Positions 44,052-55,710 of a stretch of DNA of 64,000 nt are shown one piece after another (position 1 is the first letter of the stretch; each line of letters begins with the position of its first letter). Both the position numbers and the translations under genes were made by a program. The notes beneath the pieces were generated by a model. The model searched no databases. It was not told where the DNA came from and saw only the letters and a program-made list of their open reading frames with translations. Source of the stretch: Anaspis maculata (taxonomy: Eukaryota > Arthropoda > Insecta > Coleoptera > Scraptiidae); NCBI GenBank assembly GCA_949128115.1, contig OX421963.1:38237979-38301978 (forward strand), read 5' to 3'.

Positions 44052-44587
44052 ATTGGAAGTGATTCAATCTTGCGAGAAAATAGGGCAAATCTGTAACATT
44101 CCATATAAAAATTCATATCTTCTGTGTAAGATCTCCAATCTCGGAAATTCCGAAACAGTTTCGAGACAAGGCATCACACTTCATGATTTTCACTTGAGAA
44201 TTCGAAAAAAAAAATTTTTTGAAGGAGGTTTGATGAAGTTGTCGCAATTTTTCACCTTTTTACATATCACCCTGTATAAATGTTACACGCAGTTTCTTGA
44301 TATTCACCATCACAGGATCTGTTGAGGATAGATTGGGCTAGTAAACGCAACAAACAGAATGGGAATCACTTCCGGCAATGGAAAGTTGTTGGCCCTCAAA
44401 GCGAAGCCATTTTTTTAGTGGCGACAACTTCATTGTGGAGCAGTTTATTTAGAACCAGAGGAGATAACAACCGAACCCATAAGTCTCGTACTCGACTTCT
44501 TTAAGGCAACGGGGCTTATGAAGTAAACATTCAAGGGGCACAATAAACCGTTGTTTCAGTGCAAGGAGTACGAACCTGAACCCAAGA

Positions 44588-44589
<2 letters not shown>

Positions 44590-44631
<42 letters not shown>

Positions 44632-44645
44632 GTAATAATAATAGA
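44590..44645 (+). repeat. (ATA)n tail of the LINE
   Basis: Some 18 trinucleotide units directly follow the LINE 3' UTR; best read as its tail, now a microsatellite. Confidence 0.8.
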
Positions 44646-45290
44646 CTGCTATTTTGAAAGGTTATTCAAACTGTAATGTCAAAAAACGATTTTAAATAAG
44701 AATTCAATACTATTTTACAAAACATAATGGCGAATAATAATTACTTTGAATATTGGTCACTGAAGATCTTTTATGAATTATTGACTTGATTCATTTGCAA
44801 AAATATTCTATGAACATAGGTAGTTCATCACAGATCACCTGTATTTTAAAAGTCTTTATTGTATTTTGGTCAAGCATCAAACAAAATTCCATGAATTTTC
44901 AAAATATTTAACCAAAATCTATTTATTTTTCTCGAACCAACATCAACTACTTGAAAATTGTCTAGTGAACACAAAATCTAGAATGGATAACATAGACATA
45001 TCAGGTGTCTACAGACCAGGTTGTGAAAATTGTAGAATTGTTCATACAGGTGATTTTTTGAAAAGGACCCACTTCCAACTTCTCACTGCACTTTTTTTTC
45101 TGAAAAAAGCCAAGTCAGGTTCATTTTGATTTCGAGGGAGACATATAACTAGCGCATTTTCAACCTTTCCGTTCCAGCGTTCCAGCTCTCTGGACAAGGT
45201 GACTACCCTGTCAAGAATTTCAAATATTGGAATAGAGGTCGAGTTGCACATCGTTTTGAAGGTCTCCTAATTCTCTTCACAACAGTTGAA

Positions 45291-47324
45291 ACAAGTGAGT
45301 ATGCCTTCACGTGCGTGAGTCTCAGTAGCGTATTTTCTCAAAGAGGCATATTGTGAACGTAAAGAAATATGGTTGAAGGAGAAACACCATTCCTTGCCCC
45401 CTTTCTTCAATCGAAACTCATTGTGGTATTCTGTTATCAGAATGGGGTACTTGCCAATGAAATAGATTTGAATGAAAATTCTTTCATTCATCAATATTTT
45501 TTTGTTTGAGAGCGGGAGCTGGGAGCGGCGACTAATCAACAGTAGTCTATTCTTTCCCATTTTTAGTCGGCTATCCATATAGCGAAAGAATTAGATCGCT
45601 ATGTCTTCGGGTTTATGTTTTCCATTTATCTCTTACTTTGAGGGCAGCGTGTGGGGGTGGCAACATTCGGCAAAGTAACTGTTGCACAGTTTGAGTTAGG
45701 AGTTTCTAAATGTTTAAGGAAATATGACAATCAGTGAGAGTTGTGAAAGTTGCATTTTTTTGTTTGGGGGCGGGAGCTGGAGGCGGCGACTAATCAAAAG
45801 TGGCCTATCTCTTCCCATTTTTAGTCAGCTATCTATATAGCGGAACAATTAGATCGCTATGTCTTCAGGGTTATGTTTTACATTTATCTCTTACTTTGGG
45901 GGCGGCGTGTGGGAGCGGCAGGGTTTGGCAAAGAAATTCTTCCACAGTTTGAGTTGGGAGTTTCTGAATGTTTGAGGTAACATTAAAATGTAAATCAGTG
46001 GAAATTATTGAAAGTTGCACTTTTTTCTTTTGGGGGTGGAAGTTGGAGGCGGCGTCATATCAAAAGTAGCCTATTCTTTCCCATTTTTAGGAAGCTATCT
46101 ATATAGCGAAAGAATTAGATCGTTATGTCTTCGGGTTTATGTTTTTCATTCATCTCTCACTTTAATGGCAGCGTATGGGGGCGGCAGCATTCGGCAAAGT
46201 AACTGTTGCACAGTTTGAGTTGGAAGTTACTAAATGTAAGGGAAATATGACAATCAGTGAAAATTGTGAAAGTTACATTTTTTGTTTGGAGGCGGCAGCT
46301 GGAGGCGGCGGCTAATTATAAGTGGCCTATACTTTTCCAACTTCAGTCAGCTATCAATATAGTGAAAGAATTAGATCGCTATGTCTTCAGGTTCATGTTT
46401 TACATTCATCTCTCACTTTGGGGGCGGCGTGTGGGAGCGGCAGAGTTTGGCAAAGGAATTCTTGCACAGTTTGAGTCAAGAGTTCCTAAATGTTCGAGGT
46501 AACATTATCAGCTAAATCAGTGAAAATTGTTGAAAGTTGCACTTTTTTTCTTTTGGGGGCGGAAGCTGGAGGCGGCGCCATACCAAAAGTAGCCTATCCT
46601 TTTCCATTTTTAGTCAGCTATCCACATAGCGAAAAACTTAGATCGCTATGTCTTCGGGTTCATGTTTTTCATTTATCTCTTACTTTGGGGGCGGCGCTCG
46701 GGGCGGCGTGTGAGGGCGGCAGCGTTCGGCTGAGCAAATGTTGCACAATTTGAGTTGGCAGTTCCTAAATGTTGACGGGAACATTTCAATCAGTAACATT
46801 TGTGAAAGTTGCACTTTTTATCGTTTGGGGGCGGAATCTGGGGGCGGCGACTAACCAAAAGTAGCCTATCCTTTCCCATTTTTAGTCAGCTATTTATATA
46901 CCGAAAGAATCAGATCGCTATGTCTTCGGGTTTATGTTTTTCATTTTAAAGTGATTGGGGGCGGTTTTTAGCAGTTTTTTCATGTCGGCGGCGCATATTG
47001 AAGACGGAATGTTTCTTGGCTTACGTTTATAAGTGGCAACTATGTATGATTCAAAAAATGAGAACACTAGAGCATCAGGTCTGGTAGAAAGTGCAATATT
47101 ATGTTATTTCAAGTTTATCGGGGGCGGTTTTCTCTATGTTGGCGGCGCAATATGGACATCCAACATAGCCTAGCCCTCCTTTGGGAGTGGCAGCTATGTA
47201 ACAGCGAAAAAATTAGAAAGCTAGGTCGTCTAGTTTGGGAGAAGTTCGAGGAACGGACGGACGGACGGACGGACAAAGCGGTTGCAATAGCGATTTTCAT
47301 CAAGATGGAAAATGCGCTAAAAAA
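45291..47324 (+). mobile_element. Helentron-like non-autonomous element, copy 2
   Basis: Same start, satellite, (GGAC)n run (about 47251-47274), hairpin and GCGCTAAAAA end as copy 1 at 27991. It has one more full satellite unit and an extra GGGGCGGCG segment near 46690. Confidence 0.5.
45505..46950. repeat. Tandem satellite, unit about 262 bp, second array
   Basis: Six units; the ATGTCTTC motif recurs near 45600, 45860, 46124, 46380, 46648 and 46919. Unit landmarks are as in the array at 28203. Confidence 0.9.
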
Positions 47325-48474
47325 GATCCATCAACCCATTCTGACGAATTTTTCAAAATCGGATTCTTTTTACCTCTTCTGTCAACATTGTATCCGGAAA
47401 ATCGATGATCCCCTCAGTAAACGTCTTAGATTAAGTGAAAACACGGACATCAAATTTACGTCATCATTCTTCACCCTATGGTTGCAACTAAGCGTGGGAG
47501 GTGAAAATACCCTTCCAAAATTTTCAACTACAACTAACAGGGAACAATCAATACCCTTCTTTCAAATACCCTCAATTTTCCTCCGAAATTTAGAATAAGG
47601 GGTTAAAAATTTACCTAGACCCCTTCTACTTCCTACCCTAACTTAGTTCCAACCATGGAGTGAAGAATGATTATTTGAATTTGGTGTTCGTATTTTCTTC
47701 CGATCTAAGATGTTTAATGATGGGATCGACTCGTTTTTTCAGATACAATGTTGATGAAATAGAAAGAAACATCCGATTTTGCAAAATTCATAACTTCGGA
47801 ACGGGTTGGCGAATTAATTTTTTTTTTCAACTGTCAAACCTTCCAAACGATGTGCAACTCGACCTATATTCCCATTTGAAATTATTGAAAGAGTAGTCAC
47901 CCTGCCTAGGGGGGGTGTAACGGAAAGACTGAAAATACGCTAGTTATATTGTCCCCCTCAAAAAGCAAATCGATCTATGTCAGCTTTTTCTTTCAGAAAA
48001 AAATTGTGTAGCAAGAAATTGAAGGTGGGTCCTTTTCAAAAAATCATCCTGTATAGGAGAAAGAGGAAGAAAGGCAGGTGACAGGCTTAAAGAACACGGC
48101 CGTGGAATTATCAAGTACAAAAACATTAGCTACTCCGATATCAAATCAAATTTGGCACAACAAATTTTTCAAAATATAATTTCGATCCAACAATTGATCA
48201 TAAAATCATTCACAATGGAACGAATGACAATCATCGAATTTTATTATTTTAATTGTGGTGTAGTTCAGAGAAAAATAAATATACTTACTTCATTAGAAAT
48301 TTCGAAAACTTTAGACAGCTTAAACCAAATTTTATGGAATGAACCGAGGAATTAACAAATCTGATAATTGATTATTGAAAAAATATACCTATTCATTTTT
48401 CAATTACTTTGTCAATTACTTTTACACATTATTTCATCAACGTCATTTACAAACAATTATTGTTGTTTATTATA

Positions 48475-48842
48475 CAGGGTGTTTTTTTCTGTCAATATTT
48501 TAGGAGATGGTAGAGCATCAAAAAATAAGTACTTTCGCTAAAAAAAAAACAAAATTAGTTTTTTAAATTAATAAAAAATAAATGAATAGTTTTCCACATA
48601 TCCGACAGAACTTAATATGACCAGCTTGTAGGTATGCATCTATTTACTTTGTGTGCCAAATTTGGTCAAAATCGAGCAATTAAATTTGGAATTATAACAC
48701 AAAAACCATTTTTAAAACTCAACATTGAAAGCCTCTATCTCGTTATAATGCGTTTCCGATATACATTTTTTCGAGAAAGTCTACTTATTTTTTGATACTC
48801 TACCATCTCCTGAAATATTGACAAAAAAAGTGTAACACCCTG
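48475..48842. mobile_element. 368-bp fold-back MITE, TA|CAGGGTGTTTTTTTCTG ends
   Basis: TCAATATTTTAGGAGATGGT and GAGCATCAAAAAATAAGTA are mirrored at the right end; TA flanks both sides. It is repeated in the second unit at 51801-52168. Confidence 0.85.
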
Positions 48843-49070
48843 TAGATCGTTCATTTTATAATTAGTATTGTATTTTTAGGACGTAATCATGCCGAAACTA
48901 TATGTATAGTCGTCTGTTTTATTATGTGACGAACGTTTAAACACACCCTGTTTATTACTGCGTACTACTAAATACATGTCAAAGGAATTACCGCAGTAAG
49001 TATACATATAATATATCGGCTCTACACGAGTCTTTTATATGTTGGAATGAAAAACTGAACACTTGTACCT
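48843..49070. other. Unassigned sequence
   Basis: No gene seen; repeated at 52169-52396. Confidence 0.4.
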
Positions 49071-49081
49071 AAAGGAGTACA

Positions 49082-49414
49082 TACTGAGGAGCTTGTGGTG
49101 TGGTAGTTAGCGCGTTCGACTACCACTCCAGAGGTCGCGGGTTCGATCTCCGCCGAGGACGGATTTTCGCCTGGAAAACAAGCTTCTTGGTTTAGTTGGA
49201 ACAGACTAAATGCAAGACCGTGTGTCGCATAGCACGTAAAAAACGAACGATGGTGTCGACCCCATGCGATGTTGTCGGTCGTTAAAAATCCCCACCCTGT
49301 GTTGGAACACACAGGGGTGCGGCAAAATTTCCGGTATAGTGGAGGAAAGCATTCACCGGCGTCGGTGTTAGGCCTCGTAGAGGAAATAGGCCGACTTTAA
49401 ATAAACGAATAAAA
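49082..49414 (+). mobile_element. tRNA-derived SINE, second family, with 11-bp target duplication
   Basis: The tRNA-like head has A box GGTGTGGTAGTTAGCGCG and B box GGTTCGATCTC near 49140. A longer body follows and an A-rich tail. AAAGGAGTACA flanks it (49071-49081, 49415-49425). It differs from the SINE at 19800. Confidence 0.85.
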
Positions 49415-49425
49415 AAAGGAGTACA

Positions 49426-49755
49426 ATTCATTGCTGTTGAAAATAAATTATTTAGGACGTAGCGTTCGCTAGATTTCTTCTAGCGGAAAAATTATTAATG
49501 GAGCACCAGTGTGTATTTTGTACATTTATTTTGCAATCGCCAGCCTCCTTAGATTGAGGAACTGAAACAAATACACCGACCGGCCTTAAGCGGTATCAAT
49601 CAATTTATCTCGTCCGCGTCGGATGACCTTTACTGGTACATACAGGTAGGTAGGTAGGTAATGCAACTATTGTATAGAATGTAAAGATTTCATTGGTCTT
49701 TCCACAAAAGAGGATGTATGTGTACGACTACCACGATCACGTAAAGCATAATGTC
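49426..49755. other. Unassigned end of the duplicated unit
   Basis: Contains a short GGTA run near 49646; no gene. Repeated at 52752-53081. Confidence 0.4.
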
Positions 49756-51800
49756 AGAGGCAGAGGCAGAGTTTGGCAAAGGAATTCTTGCACAGTTTGA
49801 GTCAAGAGTTCCTAAATGTTCGAGGTAACATTATCAGCTAAATCAGTGAAAATTGTTGAAAGTTGCACTTTTTTTCTTTTGGGGGCGGAAGCTGGAGGCG
49901 GCGCCATACCAAAAGTAGCCTATCCTTTTCCATTTTTAGTCAGCTATCCACATAGCGAAAAACTTAGATCGCTATGTCTTCGGGTTCATGTTTTTCATTT
50001 ATCTCTTACTTTGGGGGCGGCGCTCGGGGCGGCGTGTGAGGGCGGCAGCGTTCGGCTGAGCAAATGTTGCACAATTTGAGTTGGCAGTTCCTAAATGTTG
50101 ACGGGAACATTTCAATCAGTAACATTTGTGAAAGTTGCACTTTTTATCGTTTGGGGGCGGAATCTGGGGGCGGCGACTAACCAAAAGTAGCCTATCCTTT
50201 CCCATTTTTAGTCAGCTATTTATATACCGAAAGAATCAGATCGCTATGTCTTCGGGTTTATGTTTTTCATTTTAAAGTGATTGGGGGCGGTTTTTAGCAG
50301 TTTTTTCATGTCGGCGGCGCATATTGAAGACGGAATGTTTCTTGGCTTACGTTTATAAGTGGCAACTATGTATGATTCAAAAAATGAGAACACTAGAGCA
50401 TCAGGTCTGGTAGAAAGTGCAATATTATGTTATTTCAAGTTTATCGGGGGCGGTTTTCTCTATGTTGGCGGCGCAATATGGACATCCAACATAGCCTAGC
50501 CCTCCTTTGGGAGTGGCAGCTATGTAACAGCGAAAAAATTAGAAAGCTAGGTCGTCTAGTTTGGGAGAAGTTCGAGGAACGGACGGACGGACGGACGGAC
50601 AAAGCGGTTGCAATAGCGATTTTCATCAAGATGGAAAATGCGCTAAAAAAGATCCATCAACCCATTCTGACGAATTTTTCAAAATCGGATTCTTTTTACC
50701 TCTTCTGTCAACATTGTATCCGGAAAATCGATGATCCCCTCAGTAAACGTCTTAGATTAAGTGAAAACACGGACATCAAATTTACGTCATCATTCTTCAC
50801 CCTATGGTTGCAACTAAGCGTGGGAGGTGAAAATACCCTTCCAAAATTTTCAACTACAACTAACAGGGAACAATCAATACCCTTCTTTCAAATACCCTCA
50901 ATTTTCCTCCGAAATTTAGAATAAGGGGTTAAAAATTTACCTAGACCCCTTCTACTTCCTACCCTAACTTAGTTCCAACCATGGAGTGAAGAATGATTAT
51001 TTGAATTTGGTGTTCGTATTTTCTTCCGATCTAAGATGTTTAATGATGGGATCGACTCGTTTTTTCAGATACAATGTTGATGAAATAGAAAGAAACATCC
51101 GATTTTGCAAAATTCATAACTTCGGAACGGGTTGGCGAATTAATTTTTTTTTTCAACTGTCAAACCTTCCAAACGATGTGCAACTCGACCTATATTCCCA
51201 TTTGAAATTATTGAAAGAGTAGTCACCCTGCCTAGGGGGGGTGTAACGGAAAGACTGAAAATACGCTAGTTATATTGTCCCCCTCAAAAAGCAAATCGAT
51301 CTATGTCAGCTTTTTCTTTCAGAAAAAAATTGTGTAGCAAGAAATTGAAGGTGGGTCCTTTTCAAAAAATCATCCTGTATAGGAGAAAGAGGAAGAAAGG
51401 CAGGTGACAGGCTTAAAGAACACGGCCGTGGAATTATCAAGTACAAAAACATTAGCTACTCCGATATCAAATCAAATTTGGCACAACAAATTTTTCAAAA
51501 TATAATTTCGATCCAACAATTGATCATAAAATCATTCACAATGGAACGAATGACAATCATCGAATTTTATTATTTTAATTGTGGTGTAGTTCAGAGAAAA
51601 ATAAATATACTTACTTCATTAGAAATTTCGAAAACTTTAGACAGCTTAAACCAAATTTTATGGAATGAACCGAGGAATTAACAAATCTGATAATTGATTA
51701 TTGAAAAAATATACCTATTCATTTTTCAATTACTTTGTCAATTACTTTTACACATTATTTCATCAACGTCATTTACAAACAATTATTGTTGTTTATTATA

Positions 51801-52168
51801 CAGGGTGTTTTTTTCTGTCAATATTTTAGGAGATGGTAGAGCATCAAAAAATAAGTACTTTCGCTAAAAAAAAAACAAAATTAGTTTTTTAAATTAATAA
51901 AAAATAAATGAATAGTTTTCCACATATCCGACAGAACTTAATATGACCAGCTTGTAGGTATGCATCTATTTACTTTGTGTGCCAAATTTGGTCAAAATCG
52001 AGCAATTAAATTTGGAATTATAACACAAAAACCATTTTTAAAACTCAACATTGAAAGCCTCTATCTCGTTATAATGCGTTTCCGATATACATTTTTTCGA
52101 GAAAGTCTACTTATTTTTTGATACTCTACCATCTCCTGAAATATTGACAAAAAAAGTGTAACACCCTG
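51801..52168. mobile_element. Second copy of the fold-back MITE at 48475
   Basis: Produced by the tandem duplication, not by transposition, since its flanks are duplicated too. Confidence 0.88.
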
Positions 52169-52407
52169 TAGATCGTTCATTTTATAATTAGTATTGTATT
52201 TTTAGGACGTAATCATGCCGAAACTATATGTATAGTCGTCTGTTTTATTATGTGACGAACGTTTAAACACACCCTGTTTATTACTGCGTACTACTAAATA
52301 CATGTCAAAGGAATTACCGCAGTAAGTATACATATAATATATCGGCTCTACACGAGTCTTTTATATGTTGGAATGAAAAACTGAACACTTGTACCTAAAG
52401 GAGTACA

Positions 52408-52740
52408 TACTGAGGAGCTTGTGGTGTGGTAGTTAGCGCGTTCGACTACCACTCCAGAGGTCGCGGGTTCGATCTCCGCCGAGGACGGATTTTCGCCTGG
52501 AAAACAAGCTTCTTGGTTTAGTTGGAACAGACTAAATGCAAGACCGTGTGTCGCATAGCACGTAAAAAACGAACGATGGTGTCGACCCCATGCGATGTTG
52601 TCGGTCGTTAAAAATCCCCACCCTGTGTTGGAACACACAGGGGTGCGGCAAAATTTCCGGTATAGTGGAGGAAAGCATTCACCGGCGTCGGTGTTAGGCC
52701 TCGTAGAGGAAATAGGCCGACTTTAAATAAACGAATAAAA
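52408..52740 (+). mobile_element. Second copy of the SINE at 49082
   Basis: Same position within the tandem unit, same flanks; duplicated passively. Confidence 0.88.
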
Positions 52741-53081
52741 AAAGGAGTACAATTCATTGCTGTTGAAAATAAATTATTTAGGACGTAGCGTTCGCTAGAT
52801 TTCTTCTAGCGGAAAAATTATTAATGGAGCACCAGTGTGTATTTTGTACATTTATTTTGCAATCGCCAGCCTCCTTAGATTGAGGAACTGAAACAAATAC
52901 ACCGACCGGCCTTAAGCGGTATCAATCAATTTATCTCGTCCGCGTCGGATGACCTTTACTGGTACATACAGGTAGGTAGGTAGGTAATGCAACTATTGTA
53001 TAGAATGTAAAGATTTCATTGGTCTTTCCACAAAAGAGGATGTATGTGTACGACTACCACGATCACGTAAAGCATAATGTC

Positions 53082-55435
53082 TGTAAAATTTGGCTTGTAA
53101 CCAAATTTCAAGAAAACTCATGATTTCTTTTCTGAAACAAATTTCCAAGCATTAAAAGCTGCGAATCATTTTTATAGCCAAGCAAAGATGCAATAACTTT
53201 TCAGAAAACTTTATTTCTAGGCTCTTGAAAGTGGTGTTTTTGAGATTTGAGAGAATTGAGGATTCCAGAAACAAAATTTCAGGCTCACCCTGGAATAATT
53301 GAAAATGTGAGGTACAGTCATCAATACATTGATCATTGCTCTTGCTGACACGGTATGCCTACATGCCTAGGTATAGGTATCAATTTTGTACAGGATGGAT
53401 GTATCGGTTTCAATTTATTAAACAATTTAAAAGCAGCTATTTTTTTAATGTATTTTCACTCTAATAAGGTATTAGGTACTAATTTTAACGTCAATCTTCC
53501 GGCACTCGATATTTACTTTAGTAGTCATTTTCTTTGCAATAATTTTTCAATTCAAGCTGAATATTATTTTTCTATAAGTAGATAGTAGATAGATAAACAG
53601 ATTCTTGGATAGATAGAAGTAGATAATCAGTTTGAATAAAATTTAATTTCTAATCTACTGCCCCTTTGAAATAAATATAATGATTGCTTTAAATTTCAAA
53701 TTTATCGCCTTCAGTTTCTGTGTGTGGTGTGTGCCTACAACTAGGTGTTATGATCTTTATTTTAGTAAAAATTCAGCATTGTTTGCTAATTTTTGAGATT
53801 GTACATATACTTATTTGGAAAGTAAAAGCGCCCTCCTACAAGTTTAAAAAATGCTTTTCAGTACTTTTTACGATATTTGCAACAAATTTCTTATCAATAA
53901 CCCACAGTGTTTGTTTATTGCGATTTCTCAATGTTTTAGTTTGTGTTGTAAACTTTATAATGCACGTACCTACCTACACTTAATGGTATAATGTGCAAAT
54001 TTTGATAAAACCAAATAGGTCAACGCGCTAGGGCATTTTTTACTTTAAATAAAAATGGGTACCTACCAACCTAATCATCTACCTAACTTTGAACTAGGTA
54101 CCTGTCTACAAATATGAGGTTTCAAAATGTCCATAACTAGACATATGAAGATTCAGTGCCGTTTTATCATAAATATTATTTATGGTTATTGTCAGCAAAA
54201 GCGCTTCATTTTAATTACTATTATCGAACTAAGGTGACCCGCTAAATATAATGGGACAATAAAAGCCTAATTTTGAGGTCATTACGCAATTGCTTCGTGC
54301 CTAGAAATTATAATTATTGAGTGAGGGCCTAAATTAGGTGTCTTAAGATTCTTGCTGTGCACCTTTGGAAAACCGTCAAGACTTCAAATTATGGAAATTG
54401 GCGTGCTCAGCACAAGAAACAGAAATTTCAAGGAACACGTTGCCACATCGTTAATATCAAATTTCCTGCTACATTGTTATGATTGGACCGATTTCATCAT
54501 AAAAGGTACATATCTGTGCAAATGGTACAAATTGCATATTATAGCAAAAAGTTTCTGTGTTTTGTTCACTTTTTAAATTTAATCTAACTTACACACCACG
54601 TGTAGGTACCTAATTAGCAAAAATGACACTAAGTACGTCACTCAGTCATTAACTTTAATTCAGAAACTAGCATTTTACAAGTGCAATTTTATTTGTAGCA
54701 ATTTTTAAATTTGATACATATCACAGGTTGGTCCATTTTGACAAGAGATGCATTTTTTTTAATAGCATGCCCTACTTTCTTCCCTACATTTTTATACCTG
54801 CATCAACCACTCAGGGTTATTAGCAGGTTTAGTTTTCAAGCAAGTCCCTCTTATGAAAAACAAAACTTTTCCGTAATAAATGAGACTTTTTCGTGAAAAA
54901 AAAGTGAAGGTGTAAATCACAGATGTGTTAGTTCACTTGCCCTCGGTGCTACCCTGGTACGAACCTCTGGTGAAGACTTGAGGAGTTTGCACCAGGTCAT
55001 GGCATGCACGCAGCCCTGGGGTGGTCAAATCATTTCGCCATTGATATATTTTTTTACCCTTGATTTTACCGTTCAATTACAAGTAGTGATGGATTTTTAT
55101 TGATCACGTACCTACACTTCTAGAGATTACGTCTGCAGTTGACGCTTATATTCAAAAAGATCTGGGCAGCTGTCGTTCACTCTATTACACCATGATAAAT
55201 GAGCCTGACATATCCCTATTTTCGGCCATCGTGTCTTAATCTCGCTCTGCTCTCTTCCACCTTGTTGGTAATGGTACCTTTACTGAGCCTTTTTTCCTTT
55301 TTCCTCGGTGGTGTTTAGAACGCAAACTTTTTCCTTCCAGTGGCAGTGGGTCGGGAAAGTAAAATGAGCTATGGCACTTCACCAAGCTCGGTAGGTACCA
55401 CACAGCGCCAGCGGTTCAAATATTTAAATGTGAAA
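53082..55435. other. AT-rich unassigned sequence
   Basis: About 2.3 kb with several TAGGTACCTAC-type motifs (53950-54110) and no convincing gene, RNA or element. Confidence 0.5.
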
Positions 55436-55710
55436 AAAAATGCAAATCCGATTACTTAAAGAAAAAAAATATGATGGGAATACAAAATATGGCCCCTACG
55501 ATCATTTGTATACAGAAAAAAAGTTGGGTAGCACGCACTTGTCACTTATTTTTATTATAAAGAAAAGATCTGACATTTCCGGCAAGATTTGTTCTACAAG
55601 CCAAAATAAAGGCTGTCTTATCTGTTTTTTGGTATCCAAATAATCACTTGGAGCCATATTTTGTATTCCCATACTTATCTCCTCTTGAAGTAACTGGGTT
55701 TGCATTTTAT
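55436..55710. mobile_element. 275-bp palindromic element
   Basis: AATGCAAATCCGATTACTTA and GGGAATACAAAATATGGC are mirrored, with differences, near 55645-55707. Arms are more diverged than in the other fold-backs. Confidence 0.65.

Larger units (their letters stand above)
41590..44446. mobile_element. 2.9-kb fold-back element inserted in a LINE
   Basis: AAACTGCTCCACAATGAAGT and its inverse close the two ends; AT flanks both sides. The arms carry TAGTAAACGCAA, CAATCTATCCTCAACAGATC and GGTGAAAAATTGCGACAAC. A CACCCTG|TA end inside the right arm (44274) suggests one fold-back built on another. Two younger elements are inserted: 42135-43241 in the left arm and 43880-44051 in the right arm. Confidence 0.82.
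41336..44645 (+). pseudogene. C-terminus and 3' tail of a LINE (RNase H-bearing type), split by an insertion
   Basis: Two blocks belong together. Block 1, 41336-41589, reads SRERAKELINLSKNQLRWAL and HKTSYHRIKVKDDPDC, then after a frameshift LCSEEEETLFHILCQCPALG and HPYFGA, the Cys/His-containing end of many non-LTR polyproteins. Block 2, 44447-44589, reads EPEEITTEPISLVLDFFKAT plus GL, the usual last residues, then a 3' UTR and an (ATA)n tail at 44590-44645, as in I-type elements. The fold-back at 41590-44446 lies between. Stops and frameshift show it is dead. RNase H-bearing clade is inference. Confidence 0.72.
45047..48051. mobile_element. 3.0-kb element with CAGG(A)TGATTTTTTG ends and TA target duplication
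   Basis: CAGGTGATTTTTTGAAAAGG and inverted CAGGATGATTTTTTGAAAAG close it, flanked by TA (45045-45046, 48052-48053). Subterminal sequence up to about 45250 is also mirrored at 47895-48050. The interior is mostly the Helentron-like copy 2. The repeat at 33660-36290 shares its right part. Confidence 0.78.
44866..48355 (+). pseudogene. Penelope-like element C-terminus (GIY-YIG endonuclease), split by an insertion
   Basis: Block 1 (44866-45046) reads LLENCLVNTKSRMDNIDISG, then VYRPGCENC and IVH. Block 2 (48052-48355) reads RGRKAGDRLKEHGRG, IKYKNISYSDIKSNLAQQI, then MTIIEFYYFN, RKINILTSLEISKT and LNQILWNE. Together they give the order of a Penelope GIY-YIG domain: SGVY, C-x-x-C, a V-H-I-G type segment at the junction, R-x-KEH, then the NILESLEI-like end. 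The 3.0-kb element at 45047-48051 splits the motif. Penelope elements copy themselves with a reverse transcriptase and this endonuclease; only the tail is here. Block 2 is repeated at 51380-51681. Confidence 0.72.
46439..53081. repeat. 3.3-kb tandem duplication (46439-49755 and 49765-53081)
   Basis: The two units are offset by exactly 3326 bp. Every stretch I compared is identical, including all translated frames. A 9-bp filler (49756-49764, AGAGGCAGA) joins them. Each unit holds the end of the satellite, the Helentron-like 3' end, the element end, the Penelope block 2, a MITE and a SINE. The copy-1 frame at 47101-47598 and its copy at 50427-50924 run over repeat sequence and are not called as genes. 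Confidence 0.93.

Noticed and set aside
47101..47598. 165-aa frame, repeated at 50427-50924
   Set aside because: It starts in satellite/Helentron-like DNA and runs into repeat sequence; its exact second copy comes from the tandem duplication, not from selection.
49082..49160. Functional tRNA gene
   Set aside because: Same reasoning: SINE head with an 11-bp target duplication.
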